From: Mimachlamys varia
Lineage: Eukaryota > Mollusca > Bivalvia > Pectinida > Pectinidae
NCBI GenBank assembly: GCA_947623455.1
Contig: OX392538.1
Coordinates: forward strand, 26,287,001 to 26,351,000
Direction: 5' to 3'
Length of the DNA: 64,000 nt
Each line of letters starts with the position of its first letter. Position 1 is the first letter of the stretch. Below, piece after piece: positions 45,250 to 57,045 of the stretch. The notes under the pieces are model-generated. The model was not told where the DNA came from. It worked only from the letters and a program-made list of their open reading frames with translations, and searched no databases. The position numbers and the translations under genes were made by a program.

Positions 45250-45840
45250 TAGAACTAATAATTATAGAAATAGTGTTTTTCTTCTGCTATGGATAACTGG
45301 AACTCTCTGGAAGACTAAACAAGAAATTCTGTTTCAGTCTCTAGCTTTAAATCGAAACTTAAAAAAGTATTCCCTATAACTATAGTATTTCTGAAATGTT
45401 TGATAATTGTAATCCTAGAAATCTAAATATCATTTTGTGTCAATTGAAAAACAATGTCAATGATTTAAATTATGATAGATTGATAGAACATTTGATTGAT
45501 GATGGTTCCTTATTTATTTATTTTGAGAGTTTTTCGACCTCACATGGCCAAACGACCTTCGGTGGACGCAACGATGGTTCTTTCCTGTGCATGTGCTAAT
45601 TTCATAGAAAATTCAATTCATTTTTTCTTTCATTGTCCTAAGTAAGTTACTATAGAAATGAAAGACGTCATGTTATTTCTATATATGATCTTTTAGGTTA
45701 TGTTAATTTAGATGTTATATCGAATGGAGTAGTTGGTATGTCTGATGAAATCAATTTAACGATACTTAAACATACTGGCTCATATGTAAAAAAACACACG
45801 AAAAGATTCTCTATATATAAATAGTTTATATATTGCAGTT
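45250..45840 (+). pseudogene. LINE ORF2 C-terminal remnant
   Basis: Plus-strand pieces read WNSLED, a stop, TRNSVSVSSFKSKLKKVF, then LNIILCQLKNNVNDLNYDRL, then CACANFIENSIHFFFHCPK followed by a stop. This is the order seen in LINE ORF2 C-termini, ending in a C-x-C...H...C knuckle. More tail with DEINLTILKHTG is out of frame near 45750. Frameshifts and stops make it dead. Confidence 0.65.
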
Positions 45841-45844
45841 CTAA

Positions 45845-46117
45845 ACAGTATATTTTACTTAAAGGCCCAATATCCGTAACTTCAGGAATTTTTTCGTGAT
45901 TCTGAAAAATTCTGACAAAACATTCCAGTTAATAACAATGCAAAAATAAGCCTAAAATGAAGAAAGCCAGAGCTGTAACTAACAAGAAGTTAGTTATAGA
46001 TTTGGGTGATGTGATGTTTATATAACGTCTATTGATTACTGCATTTCAATTGTTTCTTAATCTATATTATTTAACAAATTGATATTATAATAGGCCTAAA
46101 GCACAATACAGATGTAA
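45845..46117. other. Non-coding stretch
   Basis: Under 300 bases of AT-rich DNA between the LINE tail and an inverted repeat copy. Nothing recognised. Confidence 0.4.
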
Positions 46118-46320
46118 TTTCTTTACCATGCGTGATACAGGGGAGATAACCCTTACACATGTTTGGTTTACTAAAACCTGGAGAAAACGCGTCGACCATC
46201 ACAAATTTGCGTATAATTAATTAATAATGCTATTGGTTTTCTTACAATTGTGGTGTACTTGTACGATTTGGGTAAGATTTGGGTAAGATTTGGGTAGATT
46301 TGGGTAATTCGTCTTGCCGC
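46118..46320 (-). repeat. ACCCAAATCT repeat with core, inverted copy
   Basis: Reverse complement of the 41774-42065 element. GATACAGGGGAGATAACCC is followed by GGAGAAAACG, GGTTTTCTTA and GTGGTGTACTTGTAC, and then AGATTTGGGTAAGATTTGGG. The tandem part is shorter (about four units) and the core more diverged. Confidence 0.65.
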
Positions 46321-46392
46321 TGTTACATCACGTCCGGGGGTTATCTCATTATAATACTGTAAAAACACGACCTAAAACGAAAGTACACAAAA

Positions 46393-46940
46393 ATGGCGTT
46401 TGAGGGTTTTTTCTGAGGTACTGTAGGATCAGATGTGGAGATACCCTATGTATATAGTAGTGACTCTAGTATAGATCGATCCAGTGATAATAGTTCCGAT
46501 AATGATAATCAACCAGGGCCGGAGAAATGGATGAAGCACAGGCACTAGCCTCGTCTGTCAAACACCTATAATATTAATATTATAGGTGTTTCAATATTAT
46601 AGGTGTTTGACAGACGAGGCTAGTGCCTGTGGATGAAGATACCAGATTTCACCGATATATTTATCCAGCCATTTACGCAAGAAACTGGCCCAAATTTGCC
46701 TTAAACTTTTGACTTAAATACTGCCGCACCAAAGATTACTTAGACCTTGTTTTCAATCCTGATATCATATCTGATTTTGTGAGACACACCAATGATTACG
46801 CTACATGGAAATGTGAACAGACCAATAAACAAGACCCATACTGGAACGACATTACTGAAAACGAGATGCATGCATACCTAGGCATGAACATTTTAATGGG
46901 TGTTAATCAGTGGTGTTGCCACCATCAATACCACATTTAA
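46393..46940 (+). pseudogene. PiggyBac transposase N-terminal region, interrupted by a MITE
   Basis: The frame opens at ATG 46393, has a TGA after seven codons, then an acidic Ser/Asp-rich leader (YVYSSDSSIDRSSDNSSDND). After WMK it is split by a 93-bp palindrome. It resumes IPDFTDIFIQPFTQETGPNL, a stop, then DLVFNPDIISDFVRHTNDYA and ENEMHAYLGMNILMGVNQ, the start of the DDE_Tnp_1_7 domain of piggyBac transposases. The frame ends at TAA 46938-46940. The catalytic part is missing. Confidence 0.75.
46537..46629. mobile_element. 93-bp palindromic MITE with 9-bp target duplication
   Basis: CACAGGCACTAGCCTCGTCT...AGACGAGGCTAGTGCCTG forms arms of about 38 bases with a short AT spacer containing AATATTATAGGTGTTT. 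TGGATGAAG flanks it on both sides (46528-46536 and 46630-46638). Removing it and one TGGATGAAG restores the piggyBac frame (EKWMKIPDF). A duplication of 8 or 9 bases suggests a hAT- or Mutator-type mobiliser. Confidence 0.85.
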
Positions 46941-46994
46941 GTGATTAAAACAGAAACACAACACAATGACACAATATTGAAAGGTTTATATATA

Positions 46995-47144
46995 TGTAAC
47001 CCTGTTAAATACTAGCTGCAATATACCACTTGGCTAGAGAGATCTTCTCTTTAGCTCGATCGGTTGAGCGTAAGACTAGTAGCCAGAGGTTCCGGGTTCA
47101 ACTCCTAGCGGAGGCATTGGAATAAAATAATGACCTCTGTTACA
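46995..47144 (+). mobile_element. 150-bp element with TGTAAC/GTTACA ends carrying a tRNA-like sequence
   Basis: Ends TGTAACCCTG and CCTCTGTTACA form short inverted repeats, flanked by TA on each side. Inside, TAGCTCGATCGGTTGAGC fits an RNA polymerase III A box and GGTTCCGGGTTCAACTCC a B box, about 30 bases apart, in tRNA order. The acceptor stem does not pair (CTTCTCT region versus CGGAGGC), so this is not a working tRNA gene. A tRNA-derived SINE head inside a TIR element, or a SINE alone, are both possible. Confidence 0.55.
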
Positions 47145-47505
47145 TATGTTTATTTAAATATATTTACATTCTGATTGTTTCTTCTCTATATGAACATACC
47201 AACTGAAAACAACAAACACTAGACAATGAATACATCATGAATACAGTATGAATACATCTATTCACGTGAATTACTTATGTCGTAACATATTAATCTTGTT
47301 CAATGGGAGTCTTACGGCTCCGCTTCGGATAACAGAGAGAAGGCCCCCGCGTCAAACGTTCAAATGACTACGATAGATTATTGGCGCCAATTTTACGCAA
47401 ATTATGGCTGTTCCGCCTTTTTCGTTTAAAGGACGGCGCAATAACAAACGCAGTTGATTAACCAGTTGTTCAATAAGTAAGAAAATAAATTAGACAATTG
47501 TTCAG
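47145..47505. other. Non-coding stretch
   Basis: About 360 bases, no gene recognised. CGGCTCCGCTTCGG near 47321 is locally CG-rich. Confidence 0.4.
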
Positions 47506-47509
47506 TAGT

Positions 47510-47600
47510 AAAAATGTAAATATATGAACTGAACGGCGTTGCTTTAATTGTCATGCCGGTATGAAAATTAAAAAACGCCGTTCAATCCCTATATTTACTT
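47510..47600. mobile_element. Short foldback element
   Basis: TGAACGGCGTT (from 47529) pairs with AACGCCGTTCA (to 47584), with TTTAATT/AATTAAA inside. Outside, GTAAATATA pairs with TATATTTAC. The loop is around GTCATGCCGGTATGA. No target duplication is apparent. Confidence 0.6.
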
Positions 47601-47602
47601 GA

Positions 47603-50082
47603 AATGAGAAAAATGAACGTTAATCATGACATTCACAGCATAAAATAAAACACAAAAACATTTCTGTTGCTGTAAACTGAGGATTAAAGACCAATATAAA
47701 CAAAAACTTTATTTCATTCCATGCCAAATCATAGAGCTGTTCCTAAAGAACCTGAAAATATATACTTTTAATTATTATAACTTTATTGTGTAGTTATAAA
47801 TTCCAGTATAAGCTACATGTAAGATGAATACCAAATGGTCAATTTAAAGTGACCATAATGTCTAAAAATTGAAACCGCATTCTGTTGGACTGTAGTAATG
47901 CCTATGCTCATGGCAACGAAAACGTCTCCGTCTCCAAAGACTTTACATTTGTTTGACTGCATCCCGGACTGGAGAAATTTCCCACCGAATCAACACGAAC
48001 ATTGCACAAATATGACATAGCAGTGTCTAGAAGTCTTATGTCGTGTTCCTCATTAATTTTTTTCCAGAAAATGGACAGTCATAGAAATTATTGAATGGTC
48101 AGGGAGATTGGAATACTGATATACACATTGATACTTGTCCTAGTTTACTGCCGAACGATAACCGCTCACTCTCTGTCGCAACTGGCCTTTTGTTTCACCG
48201 GTATGAACTAAACCACAAAGAGAAAGCTCTATACCGTACACAACTTTGGATGTTTATAAGAATGCCTACTACATGTATAATACAGACCTTAACGACTATC
48301 CGTGAGGTACTAAATTTAAAACCTGAACACTGGCGGAACATTTAGACTTGGGTCATTTTTACCTCTAGCCGTTACATCGATAATGTTAGTAAAATATAAA
48401 AAAAATAAATAAATATGATTTCCTTATGACATGTTATCAAAGACATGTTTAGAGGTTCTTTCTTCATGCTTTTTTTACCTAAAAAATATCAACTTCAATT
48501 ATAAAAATACTGATTAAATATTTTATTTATATCAATACATGTAAATAAAACAATCGGCTTCAGTAGATTTTATTTGACTATAAAGAAAACACTGGCGGCT
48601 TCCTTTTGTGACGATTGACTTTGTACACATAAATCAATGACGTTTAACACAAAATTAATGTATTAAAGAAATAACGATGATGAATGGCACACGTACTGCA
48701 TCTTTGGTTTTTTCAACAGCATTGATCAGGTATTACAATCACTTAAGTTTTAAACTAAAGTTATATTTGAACAGTAATATCATACTTCGATTTTAAATAT
48801 GTGCACGGCTTTATCAATAAATTAAGAGATTTAGAGCTAAAATTTATTGTAAGTACCAAAACGTAAATTTGTATAAACTATTTATCATTATTGTAATGTC
48901 GTGTTAAAGTATATTGGAAGAAGTTTTTGATAAGTTTCAAGAACTTGTGCCTAATTCCCCGTCGATTTTTGACGATAATTATGTTAAAAAAACAAACTAT
49001 ACGCATGTTTTGAAATATTGTTTGTATTTCAAAATGCATTCTATTTTGATAGCATTACTATTAATGAATCTGAAAACAGTTTCAGCTTGTTAACCTTATA
49101 CCTTTCTAAAATGAGGTACACCTTTTGTACGATATACAAAGAAGTCGTGGCCCTCCGTTGTGTTAATATTGACAAAGACTAGAGCAAGGTCCTTCTTATC
49201 ACACGAAAAACATTAGATGAGGTCAAAGCCCTTTGTTGTGACAAGTAGGCTAACGTTTAAATGTAACACGGGTACCAACGTTTGGGGAACGTTTGATTGT
49301 GTCAATGCTTTGTTAGTTTACTTTTCTTTATAACTGATGGATGGTTTTAACGAATTAAAACATTAACCGTTTTGGTCATATAAAGTTACACATAGTAACC
49401 ATACGATACAGTACTTAAAACACATTGGATTATATCTGGTTTTAACTTCTTTTATAATATGAAAATTTAAACAACATAAGTCATTGCATAGGATTAAGAT
49501 GAAATAATTACAGAGACTCTGATATTTTGAATGAAAATATCATCTGTATTTTGGTTTTAATTTCTATATTAGAATATATGTAAATTACAATTTGATAGTA
49601 CTTTAACTTATCCGTTTTTGAAACTCCTGTATGATATGCAAGGGTTCATTATTAAATTACATTTTAGTTGTGCTTTCGTATGCGTATAACTATATAATTA
49701 TATGTACTGTGATATTTTTTTATATATATACCACGACGTATACGACGGTAAATAAAGCTTCTTGACTCCTGACTCTAATGATGGTTTTAGGAGACTGTTT
49801 AATTTTAAAAGCAAACTAAATCATAACGCAATCAACACGGACGTCATAAGCAAAACAAAATCATCATCTTGAGTTACAATGTAGGTATAATGCATATTTT
49901 TTCTGTTTTCTTTCTTTTGAGAATACGGCACAACTTCTTTAATTCCCATCAGTTTAGATTTTTATAAGATGACGAGACTCCTCTTGATGAAAGTGAAGTT
50001 CATTTTTAAATGATTTACTACCCAAAACTTTGAAAAAAACCCATATCATTTGTTTCTTCCTGGTATTTGACAAAACATCCAT
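47603..50082. other. 2.5-kb non-coding stretch before the minisatellite
   Basis: No supported gene. The frame at 48091-48345 shows no known domain and lacks splice context. GGTAAATAAAGCTTCTTGAC near 49747 contains AATAAA and could be the polyadenylation signal of a transcript or the 3' end of a retroposon, but nothing upstream supports it. Confidence 0.5.
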
Positions 50083-52042
50083 GGCCGTTTGGTACTAGTG
50101 AGGGAAGACGCTAGTTTGGGACTAATGACAGAGGACGGCTAGTTTGGTACTACTGAGGGAGGACGGTTAGTTTGGTACTACTGAGGGAGGACAGCTAGTT
50201 GGATAATACTGAGGGAGGATGGCTAGTTTGGTACTACTGAGGGAGGACGGCTAGTTTGGTACTACTGAGGTAGGAGGGCTAGTTTGGTACTAGTGAAGGA
50301 GGACGGTTAGTTTGGTATTACTGAAGGAGGACGGCTGGTTTGGTACTACTGAGGGAGGACGGTTAGTTTGGTACTACTGAGGGAGGACGGTTAGTTTGGT
50401 ATTACTGAAGGAGGACGGTTAGCTTGGTACTACTGAGAGAGGACGGTTAGTTTGGTAGTACTGAGGGAGGACGGCTAGTTTGGTACTACTGAGGGAGGAC
50501 GGCTAGTTTGGTACTACTGAGGGAGGACGGTTAGTTTGGTACTACTGAGGGAGGACGGTTAGTTTGGTACTACTGAGGGAGGACGGTTAGTTTGGTATTA
50601 CTGAGGGAGGACGGCTAGTTTGGTACTACTGAGGGAGGACGGTTAGTTTGGTACTACTGAGGGAGGACGGTTAGTTTGGTACTAGTGAAGGAGGACGGTT
50701 AGTTTGGTACTAGTGAGGGAAGACGCTTGTTTGGTACTACTGAGGGAGGACGGCTAGTGTTGTACTACTGAGGGAAGACGCTTGTTTGGTACTACTGAGG
50801 GAGGATAGTTAGTTTGGTACTACTGAGGGAGGACGGTTAGTTTGGTACTACTGAGGGAGGGCGGTAAGCTTGGTACTACTGAGGGAGGACGGCTAGTTTG
50901 GTACTACTGAGGGAGGATAGTTAGTTTGGTACTACTGAGGGAGGACGGGTAGTTTGTTACTACTGAGGGAGGACGGTTAGTTTGGTACTACTGAGGGAGG
51001 ACGGCTAGTTTGGTACTACTGAGGGAGGACGGGTAGTTTGGTACTACTGAGGGAGGACGGGTAGTTTGGTACTACTGAGGGAGGACGGATAGTTTGGTAC
51101 TACTGAGGGAGGACGGTTAGTTTGGTACTATTGAGAGAGGCCGGCTAGTTTGGTACTACTTAGGGAGGACGGCTAGTTAAGTACTACTAAAGGAGGACGG
51201 CTAGTTTTGTACTACTGAGGGAGGACGGCTAGTTTGGTACTACCGAGGGAGGACGGTTAGTTTGATACTACTGAGGGAGGACGGTTAGTTTGGTACTACT
51301 GAGGGAGGACGACTAGTTTGGTACTACTGAGAGAGGAGGGCTAGTTTGGTACTACTGAGGGAGGACGGTTAGTTTGGTACTACTGAGGGAGGATAGTAAG
51401 TTTGGTACTACTGAGAGAGGAGGGCTAGTTTGGTACTACTGAGGGAGGACGGCTAGTTTGGTACTACTGAGGGAGGACGGCTAGTTTGGTACTACTGACA
51501 GAGGACAGTTAGTTTGTTACTACTGAGAGAGGACGGCTAGTTTGGTACTACTGAGGTAGGACGGTTAGTTTGGTACTACTGAGGGAGGACGGCTAGTTTG
51601 GTACTACTGAGGGAGGACGGCTAGTTTGTTACTACTGAGAGAGGACGGTTAGTTTGGTACTACTGAGGTAGGACGGTTAGTTTGGTACTACTGAGGGAGG
51701 ACGGCTAGTTTGTTACTACTGAGGGAGGACGGCTAGTTTGGAACTACCGAGGGAGGACGGTTAGTTTGATACTACTGAGGGAGGACGGTTAGTTTGGTAC
51801 TACTGAGGGAGGAAGGCTAGTTTGGTATTACTGAGGGAGGACGGCTAGTTTGGTACTACTGAGGGTGGACGGTTAGTTTGGTACTACTGAGGGAGGACGG
51901 CTAGTTTGTTACTACTGAGGGAGGAGGGCTAGTTTGGTATTACTGAGGGAGGACGGTTAGTTTGGTACTACTGAGGGAGGACGGCTAGTTTGTTACTACT
52001 GAGAGAGGCCGGCTAGTTTGGTACTACTGAGGGAGGACGGTT

Positions 52043-55000
52043 AGTTTGGTACTACTGAGGAAGGGCGGCTAGTTTGGTACTACTGAGGGAGGAGGGCTAG
52101 TTTGGTACTACTGAGGGAGGACGGCTAGTTTGGTACTACTGAGGGAGGATAGTTAGTTTGGTACTACTGAGGATGGCTAGTTTGTTACTACTGACAGAGG
52201 ACGGCTAGTTTGTTACTACTGAGGGAGGAGGGCTAGTTTGGTATTACTGAGGGAGGACGGTTAGTTTGGTACTACTGAGGGAGGACGGCTAGTTTGTTAC
52301 TACTGAGAGAGGCCGGCTAGTTTGGTACTACTGAGGGAGGACGGTTAGTTTGGTACTACTGAGGAAGGGCGGCTAGTTTGGTACTACTGAGGGAGGAGGG
52401 CTAGTTTGGTACTACTGAGGGAGGACGGCTAGTTTGGTACTACTGAGGGAGGCTAGTTAGTTTGGTACTACTGAGGATGGCTAGTTTGTTACTACTGACA
52501 GAGGACGGCTAGTTTGTTACTACTGAGAGAGGCCGGCTAGTTTGGTACTACTGAGGGAGGACGGCTAGTTTGTTACTACTGAGAGAGGCCGGCTAGTTTG
52601 GTACTACTGAGGGAGGACGGTTAGTTTGGTACTACTGAGGGAGAACGGTTAGTTTGATACTACTGAGAGAGGACGGTTAGTTTGATACTACTGAGAGAGG
52701 ACGGTTAGTTTGGTACTACTGAGGGAGGACGGCTAGTTTGGTACTACTGAGAGAGGACGGTTAGTTTGGTACTACTGAGGGAGGACGGCTAGTTTGGTAC
52801 TACTGAGGGAAGACGGCTAGTTTGGTACTACTGAGGGAGGACGGCTAGTTTGGTACTACTGAGGGTGGATGGTTAGTTTTGTACTACTGAGGGAGGAGGG
52901 CTAGTTTGTTACTACTGAGGGTGGACGGTTAGTTTGGTATTACAGAGGGAGGATGGTTAGTTTGGTACTACTGAGGGAGGACGGCTAGTTTGGTACTACT
53001 GAGGGAGGAGGGCTAGTTTGGTACTACTGAGGGAGGATGGTTAGTTTGGTACTACTGAGGGAGGACGGCTAGTTTGGTACTACTGAGGGAGGAGGGCTAG
53101 TTTGGTACTACTGAGGGAGGATGGTTAGTTTGGTATTACTGAGGGAGGACGGCTAGTTTGGTACTACTGAGGGAGGACGGTTAGTTTGGTACTACTGAGG
53201 GAGGACCGTTAGTTTGATACTACTATGGGAGGACGGTTAGTTTGATACTACTGAGAGAGGATGGCTAGTTTGGTACTACTGAAGGAGGACGGTTAGTTTG
53301 TTATTACTGAGGGAGGACGGCTAGTTTGGTACTACAGAGGGAGGACGGCTAGTTTGGTACTACAGAGGGAGGACGGCTAGTTTGGTACTACTGAAGGAGG
53401 ACGGTTAGTTTGTTATTACTGAGGGAGGACGGCTAGTTTGTTACTACTGAGGGTGGACGGTTAGTTTGGTATTATTGAGGGAGGACGGCTAGTTTGGTAC
53501 TACTGAGGGTGGACGGTTAGTTTTGTACTACTGAGGGAGGAGGGCTAGTTTGTTACTACTGAGGGAGGACGGCTAGTTTGGTACTACTGAGGGAGGACGG
53601 CTAGTTTGGTACTACTGAGGGAGGACGGCTAGTTTGGTACTACTGAGGAAGGACGGTTGGTTTGGTACTACTGAGAGAGGATGGCCAGTTTGGTACTACT
53701 GAAGGAGGACGGTTAGTTTGTTATTACTGAGGGAGGACGGCTAGTTTGGTACTACTGAGGGAGGACGGCTAGTTTGGTACTACTGAGGGTGGACGGTTAG
53801 TTTGGTATTATTGAGGGAGGACGGCTAGTTTGGTACTACTGAGGGTGGACGGTTAGTTTGGTATTATTGAGGGAGGACGGCTAGTTTGGTACTACTGAGG
53901 GTGGACGGTTAGTTTGGTATTATTGAGGGAGGACGGCTAGTTTGGTACTACTGAGGGTGGACGGTTAGTTTTGTACTACTGAGGGAGGACGACTAGTTTG
54001 TTACTACTGAGGGTGGACGGTTAGTTTGGTATTATTGAGGGAGGACGGCTAGTTTGGTACTACTGAGGGTGGACGGTTAGTTTTGTACTACTGAGGGAGG
54101 AGGGCTAGTTTGTTACTACTGAGGGTGGACGGCTAGTTTGGTACTACTGAGGGAGGACGGCTAGTTTGGTACTACTGAGGGAGGACGGCTAGTTTGGTAC
54201 TACTGAGGAAGGACGGTTGGTTTGGTACTACTGAGAGAGGATGGCCAGTTTGGTACTACTGAAGGAGGACGGTTAGTTTGTTATTACTGAGGGAGGACGG
54301 CTAGTTTGGTACTACTGAGGGAGGACGGCTAGTTTGGTACTACTGAGGGAGGACGGCTAGTTTGGTATTACTGAGGGAGGACGGTTAGTTTGGTACTACT
54401 GAGGGAGGACGGTTAGTTTGGTACTACTGAGGGAGGATGGTTAGTTTGGTATTACTGAGGGAGGACGGCTAGTTTGGTATTACTGATGGAGGACGGCTAG
54501 TTTGGTACTACTGAGGGAGGACGGCTAGTTTAGTACTACTAAGGGAGGACGGTTAGTTTGGTACTACTGAGAGAGGATGGCCAGTTTGGTACTACTGAAG
54601 GAGGACGGTTAGTTTGTTATTACTGAGGGAGGACGGTTAGTTTGGTACTACTGAGGGAGGATGGTTAGTTTGGTACTACTGAGGGAGGACGGGTAGTTTG
54701 GTACTACTGAGGGAGGACGGCTAGTTTGGTACTACTGAGGGAGGATGGTTAGTTTGGTATTACTGAGGGAGGACGACTAGTTTGGTACTACTAAGGGAGG
54801 ACGGCTAGTTTGGTACTACTGAGGGAGGACGGTTAGTTTGGTACTACTGAGGAAGGACGGTTAGTTTGGTACTACTGAGGGAGGACGGTTAGTTTGGTAC
54901 TACTGAGTGAGGACGGTTAGTTTGGTACTACTGAGGGAGGACGGCTAGTTTGGTACTACTAAGGGAGGACGGCTAGTTTGGTACTACTGAGGTAGGACAG

Positions 55001-57045
55001 TTAGTTTGATACTACGGAGGGAGGACAGTTAGTTTGATACTACTGAGGGAGGACGGTTAGTTTGATAATACTGAGGGAGGACGGTTAGTTTGGTACTACT
55101 GAGGGAGGACGACTAGTTTGGTACTACTGAGGGAGGACGGTTAGTTTGGTACTACTGAGGGAGGACGGTTAGTTTGGTACTACTGAGGGAGGACGGTTAG
55201 TTTGGTACTACTGAGGAAGGACGGTTAGTTTGGTACTACTGAGGGAGGACGGTTAGTTTGTTACTACTAAGGGAGGACGGTTAGTTTGGTACTACTGAGG
55301 GAGGACGGCTAGTTTGGTACTTCTGAGAGAGGACGGTTAGTTTGTTACTACTGAGGGAGGACGGTTAGTTTGGTACTACTGAGGGAGGACGGTTAGTTTG
55401 GTACTACTGAGAGAGGACGGTTAGTTTGGTACTACTGAGGGAGGACGGTTAGTTTGGTACTACTAAGGGAGGACGGTTAGTTTGGTACTACTGATGGAGG
55501 ACGGTTAGTTTGGTACTACTGAGGAAGGACGGTTGGTTTGTTACTACTGAGGAAGGACGGTTAGTTTGGTACTACTGAGGGAGGACGGTTAGTTTGGTAC
55601 TACTGAGGGAGGACGGTTAGTTTGTTACTACTAAGGGATGACGGTTAGTTTGGTACTACTGAGGAAGGACGGTTAGTTTGTTACTACTGAGGAAGGACGG
55701 TTAGTTTGGTACTACTGAGGGAGGACGGCTAGTTTGGTACTACTAAGGGAGGACGGTTAGTTTGGTACTACTGAAGGAGGACGGTTAGTTTGGTACTACT
55801 GAGAGAGGACGGTTAGTTTGGTACTACTGAAGGAGGACGGTTAGTTTGGTACTACTGAGGGAGGACGGTTAGTTTGGTACTACTAAGGGAGGACGGTTAG
55901 TTTGGTACTACGAAGGGAGGACGGTTAGTTTGGTACTACTGAGGTTGGACAGTTAGTTTGTTACTACTGAGGGAGGACGGTTAGTTTGTTACTAATGAGG
56001 GAGGACGACTAGTTTGTTACTACTGAGAGAGGACGGCTAGTTTGGTACTACTGAGAGAGGACGGTTAGTTTGGTACTACTGAGGGAGGACGGCTAGTTTG
56101 ATACTAATAAGGGAGGACGACTAGTTTGGTACTACTGAGGGAGGACGGCTAGTTTGATACTAATGAGGGAGGGCGGTTAGTTTGGTACTACTGAGGTAGG
56201 ACAGTTAGTTTGTTACTACTGAGGGAGGATAGTTAGTTTGATACTACTGAGCGAGGACGGTTAGTTTGATACCACTGAGGGAGGATAGTTAGTTTGGTAC
56301 TACTGAGGGAGGACGGTTAGTTTGGTACTACTGAGGGAGGACGGTTAGTTTGATACTACTGAGGGAGGACAATTAGTTTGATACTACTGAGGGAGAATAG
56401 TTAGTTTGGTACTACTGAGGGAAGACGGCTAGTTTGATACTACTGAGGAAGGATAGTTAGTTTGGTACTACTGAGGGAGGACGGCTAGTTTGGTACTACT
56501 GAGGGAGGACGGTTAGTTTGATACTACTGAGGGAGGACGGCTAGTTTGTTACTACTGAGGGAGAACAGTTAGTTTGGTACTACTGAGGGAGGACGGCTAG
56601 TTTGGTACTACTGAGGGAGGACGGTTAGTTTGTTACTACTGAGGGAGGACGGTTAGTTTGTTACTACTGAGGGAGGACGGTTAGTTTGATACTACTGAGG
56701 GAGGACGGCTAGTTTGTTACTACTGAGGGAGGATAGTTAGTTTGATACTACAGAGGGAGGATAGTTAGTTTGGTACTACTGAGGGAGGATAGTTAGTTTG
56801 ATACTACTGAGGGAGGATAATTAGTTTGATACTACTGAGGGAGGATAGTTAGTTTGGTACTACTGAGGGAGGATAGTTAGTTTGGTACTACTAAGGGAGG
56901 ACGGCTAGTTTGGTACTACTGGGGAGAACGGTTAGTTTGGTACTAGTGACAGAGAACGGTTAGTTTGGTAATACTGACAGAGGACGGTTAGTTTGGTACT
57001 ACTGAGAGAGGACGGTTAGTTTGTTACTACTAAGGGAGGACGGTT
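52043..57045 (+). repeat. Higher-order block 1 of the 28-bp array
   Basis: This block of about 5.0 kb is repeated at an offset of 5003 bases. Markers: GGAGGCTAG at 52448 and 57451; GAGAACGG at 52641 and 57644; GAGAACGG at 56924 and 61927. All give 5003. The variant order of over 170 units is conserved between copies. Confidence 0.9.

Noticed and set aside
46171..46368. Minus-strand frame with repeated YPNL-like residues
   Set aside because: It is a translation of the inverted ACCCAAATCT repeat; the plus-strand frame at 41534-41914 has the same origin.
47045..47120. Functional tRNA gene
   Set aside because: A and B boxes are present, but the acceptor arm does not pair and the T stem has mismatches, so a tRNA-derived repeat is more likely.
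48091..48345. 84-residue plus-strand frame
   Set aside because: No domain, no splice context and no similarity recognised. Treated as chance.
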